This document shows, piece after piece, positions 61,636 to 64,000 of a DNA stretch of 64,000 nucleotides; within the stretch, counting starts at the first letter, position 1; each line of letters opens with the position of its first letter. This stretch comes from Cucumis sativus (lineage: Eukaryota; Streptophyta; Magnoliopsida; Cucurbitales; Cucurbitaceae): the NCBI RefSeq assembly GCF_000004075.3, contig NC_026655.2, positions 22,491,489-22,555,488 of the forward strand, in the 5' to 3' direction. Under the pieces are notes generated by a model that was not told where the DNA came from, did not search any database, and saw only the letters and a program-made list of their open reading frames with translations. The translations under genes were made by a program, and so were the position numbers.

Positions 61636-64000
61636 ATGGGTAGGCCCAAGGGAGACGGAGCTAGAAGCAAGGCTAGACCTTCAAGCAGCAGGTGCTGGAT
61701 GATCATCGCTTTCAGTTTTTCCGTTAACTTCAATTCTGTTTTTTTTTTTTGTTCGTATTCCCTTGACAAATTCAACTTTTCTTGTGCTTTCAGTTTGGCA
61801 GCATCACTTCTGCCATCGGATTCTGCCGCTAACGCTGCTGGATTCGGCGGCTTTCTTGGTAGTTACCGGCTCGATTATTCTCTCACTGGAGATGATGCAG
61901 CACCTTTTTCGGTATGCCGGTTTAGGAGAATTGATATACCACGTTATTGCAAAAAAAATTGCTTGATTGATGACTCTGTATTCGTTAACGGGTGTTCTTT
62001 TGATGATTGTTGTGCGTACGCAGGATATTGACGGTGAAGTTGCACAGCACTTGAAAAGGCTTTCAAGGAAAGACCCAACTACCAAGGTAATTTGTATATA
62101 TTTATCTGTTGTTTTTTCTCTACCATGAAACAAGGCTCTTCACGAGGAATTAAGTCGCTAGAGTTTCTGACGTATGAGTAAGAATGCGTTTTTATGTTGT
62201 TGAGAGATGATTGACATTTCTCTTCCAATGTGCAACACTACTCCATAGTCTCCGTGACCAGTTAAGAACTATCACCGGACTACGTAACTGCCGTCTGTTC
62301 AAAACATCAGTTGTCTTCTTAGTGGAAATAAAAGAGAAACCAAACTTTCATTTTTCTCACTGAAAGTTGTTGCCTTTATAAAAAGTGAAAGGAAAAAAAA
62401 AAAAAAACATGGTCTGGGGCAATTTTTTCCTTTTCTATCTAAATGCTGTATTATTCTTGTACCACTTCTCATTGTTTGGAGGAGTGGTTGCTTCTTGGAA
62501 TGAGATTCTTTTTGATCACACATTCCTCTCTCCCTCAAATTCAGAATGGTAGCACAACGATAGTAACAATGGATCAATTGCAATGTGTAATTTTATCAAG
62601 TGAAAGGTGAGGTGTAGTGCAGGAATCTTTTAAGTTCAAAGTTAGTCAGAACACTCCTGCATTTGAAAGCACCATTGTCAACCAAGTTTGGCTCAGTCTT
62701 TTGCATCAAATTTTCACTTACCATACATATTGTAGAGGAAACTTTTTGAGCTTCTACGGTGAATGATATGCACATTTTTCTTTTTTATTTTTATTGTTGA
62801 AACTATAAGGGCCCTTTATTAAGAACTAATTTGATTTTAGATTTTCAACAGCTTAAAGCATTGGCCTCTTTGTCTGAGATTCTTAAGCAGAAATCCGGTA
62901 AAGACGTTGCATCAATTATTCCTCAATGGGTATCTCCCTTCTCCATACTGTAGTGATGGCACAATGTATTCATTCACTTTCCTATTTAATTTGATTTGGT
63001 CTTTAGGTTGCATACTTTATGAATTGTCATTTATTATGTTATTAGACTCTGACATGAGCGTGTGGGCCGTGGTTGGATAGAATAGAAACCAGAGGTGAAA
63101 GAGAAATTGAGTTGTGAGCAGGAGCATGGAATTTGGGAAATTATGTGTGTTTGTTGTTTGTTGTTTGTTAGTATATATATGTATGTATGCATGGATGTAT
63201 ATTAGTTTAGGAACAATTTCTTTGAAGTTCCTTGTGTTAATATAACTTCCTCTTAATTTTTCTTTTTGGATAAACTTTGTCTTTAGAGTTAGGTCTTTGT
63301 GGTTGGTTGTTCCTTTTGTTGCTACTTTTTGCACTTTTATATCCCTAAATGGGAGTCTTCAGTTTTGTTAGAAGGAAAAAAATAATAATAAGAAGAAAAA
63401 TAAGGGGAAAAAAGGAAAAAAAAAGAGAAAAAAAGGAAAAAGATCTCTTAGATTTGACCAAAAGAAGTTTTCATTGTGTGGAGAAAAGTTACTTATTGTT
63501 TCCCCTTTTGCACTGAGTTTGTGGAATTTGAATGAGAACAAGGCTATGCACAAGAGCTTAAAAGTTTTAGGGTTTTCAAGATAATTAAGCCATTCTTAGG
63601 ATTTAGGAATGTAACAACACTGCATGACTGTCACAACAACCATTGATGTTTTCGAGCTCTCTATTTGCTATAAGTACTTGATAACCCAAAACTCCATCTA
63701 ACTTCTGAAAAGTGCAACCAGAAAGCTTTTGCATATACCCTCATGCCACAACTTTAAAGACCTGAGAAGTTTCTGTGAGGTCCTTAAAATCAATACCTCT
63801 CAATCTCCTAATGAACTCAGTTTAAAATCTTGTTTATTTTGGACAGGTTTTTTTACATTTTTTTCCCTTTCTTCTTCTCTTTCTCTCCCTTAAAGAATCA
63901 CATAATGTTAGAAACATCCTTCAAATCATAATAAATTTCCTGACAAACCTCTTCTTCTTCTAGTCTTCAATCTTCTCAAGTCCCCACACAAAATCATGAT
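61636..64000 (+). CDS. LTN1: Listerin, E3 ubiquitin ligase of ribosome quality control, N-terminal part only
   Basis: Four exons are visible: 61636-61691, 61794-61911, 62024-62086 and 62852-62929, giving the first 105 residues; phases close. The protein begins [18 protein letters not shown], then [40 protein letters not shown] and [20 protein letters not shown], ending PQW at the exon end. This matches the conserved start of plant listerin, with the RKDPTTK-KAL block shared with animals and yeast. LTN1 binds stalled 60S subunits and ubiquitinates nascent chains; the HEAT repeats and C-terminal RING are outside the window. From 62930 to 64000 only intron sequence is seen; the next exon (expected to begin with an FEYKK-like block) was not found. 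No premature stop is seen within the four exons. Confidence 0.93.

Noticed and set aside
61216-61702. Open frames of 139 and 90 codons just upstream of and overlapping LTN1
   Set aside because: They cover the presumed leader, differ in frame from LTN1 exon 1, and have no recognisable domain.

Overview
This is a nuclear genome window from a flowering plant. Every gene is split by GT-AG introns, the spacers are very AT-rich, and all recognised products are plant families (TIC110, class III peroxidase, EPF-like peptide, nodulin-like MFS, FLX-like, DUF688). The protein versions and the repeat families suggest a eudicot, probably a cucurbit; that is an inference from recognition, not a measurement.

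Layout. 1.4-4.4 kb (-): FLX-like 4 coiled-coil protein, 4 exons. 8.7-9.9 kb (+): EPFL4/5/6-type secreted cysteine-rich peptide, 3 exons. 11.1-11.5 kb (+): small membrane-anchored plant protein of 82 aa. 12.2-14.4 kb (+): SLX1-type GIY-YIG endonuclease, 4 exons. 16.55-17.15 kb (+): single-exon DUF688-like protein. 18.6-20.4 kb (-): class III peroxidase, 4 exons. 21.8-32.5 kb (-): TIC110, 15 exons, rebuilt to 1,014 aa. 32.9-43.6 kb (+): TruA-type tRNA pseudouridine synthase, 7 exons, with a degenerate LINE of about 5.5 kb in its second intron. 49.3-51.1 kb (-): nodulin-like MFS transporter, 2 exons. 51.1-61.6 kb: gene-poor, repeat-rich spacer with MITEs, a SINE candidate, a palindrome-rich repeat family and a degenerate minisatellite. 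61.6 kb to the end (+): first four exons of the ribosome-quality-control E3 ligase listerin (LTN1); the rest lies beyond the window.

The exon joins given for each gene were read by hand from GT/AG sites, reading phase and family conservation. All phases close and the totals match family lengths (TIC110 1,014 aa, peroxidase 322 aa, pseudouridine synthase 507 aa). The genes do not form a pathway. Four of them (EPFL peptide, SLX1, pseudouridine synthase, MFS) recall a block on Arabidopsis chromosome 2, so the window looks like a conserved syntenic neighbourhood. TIC110 and the pseudouridine synthase are head to head across about 430 bp and may share a bidirectional promoter.

I saw no clearly new multi-gene system. 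The best leads are a cluster of SUMO-interaction-like motifs in the SLX1 tail, a GC-AG intron in the peroxidase, the LINE with intact target-site duplications and an in-frame 48-bp triplication in its reverse transcriptase, and a MULE-type MITE family with a 9-bp target-site duplication.
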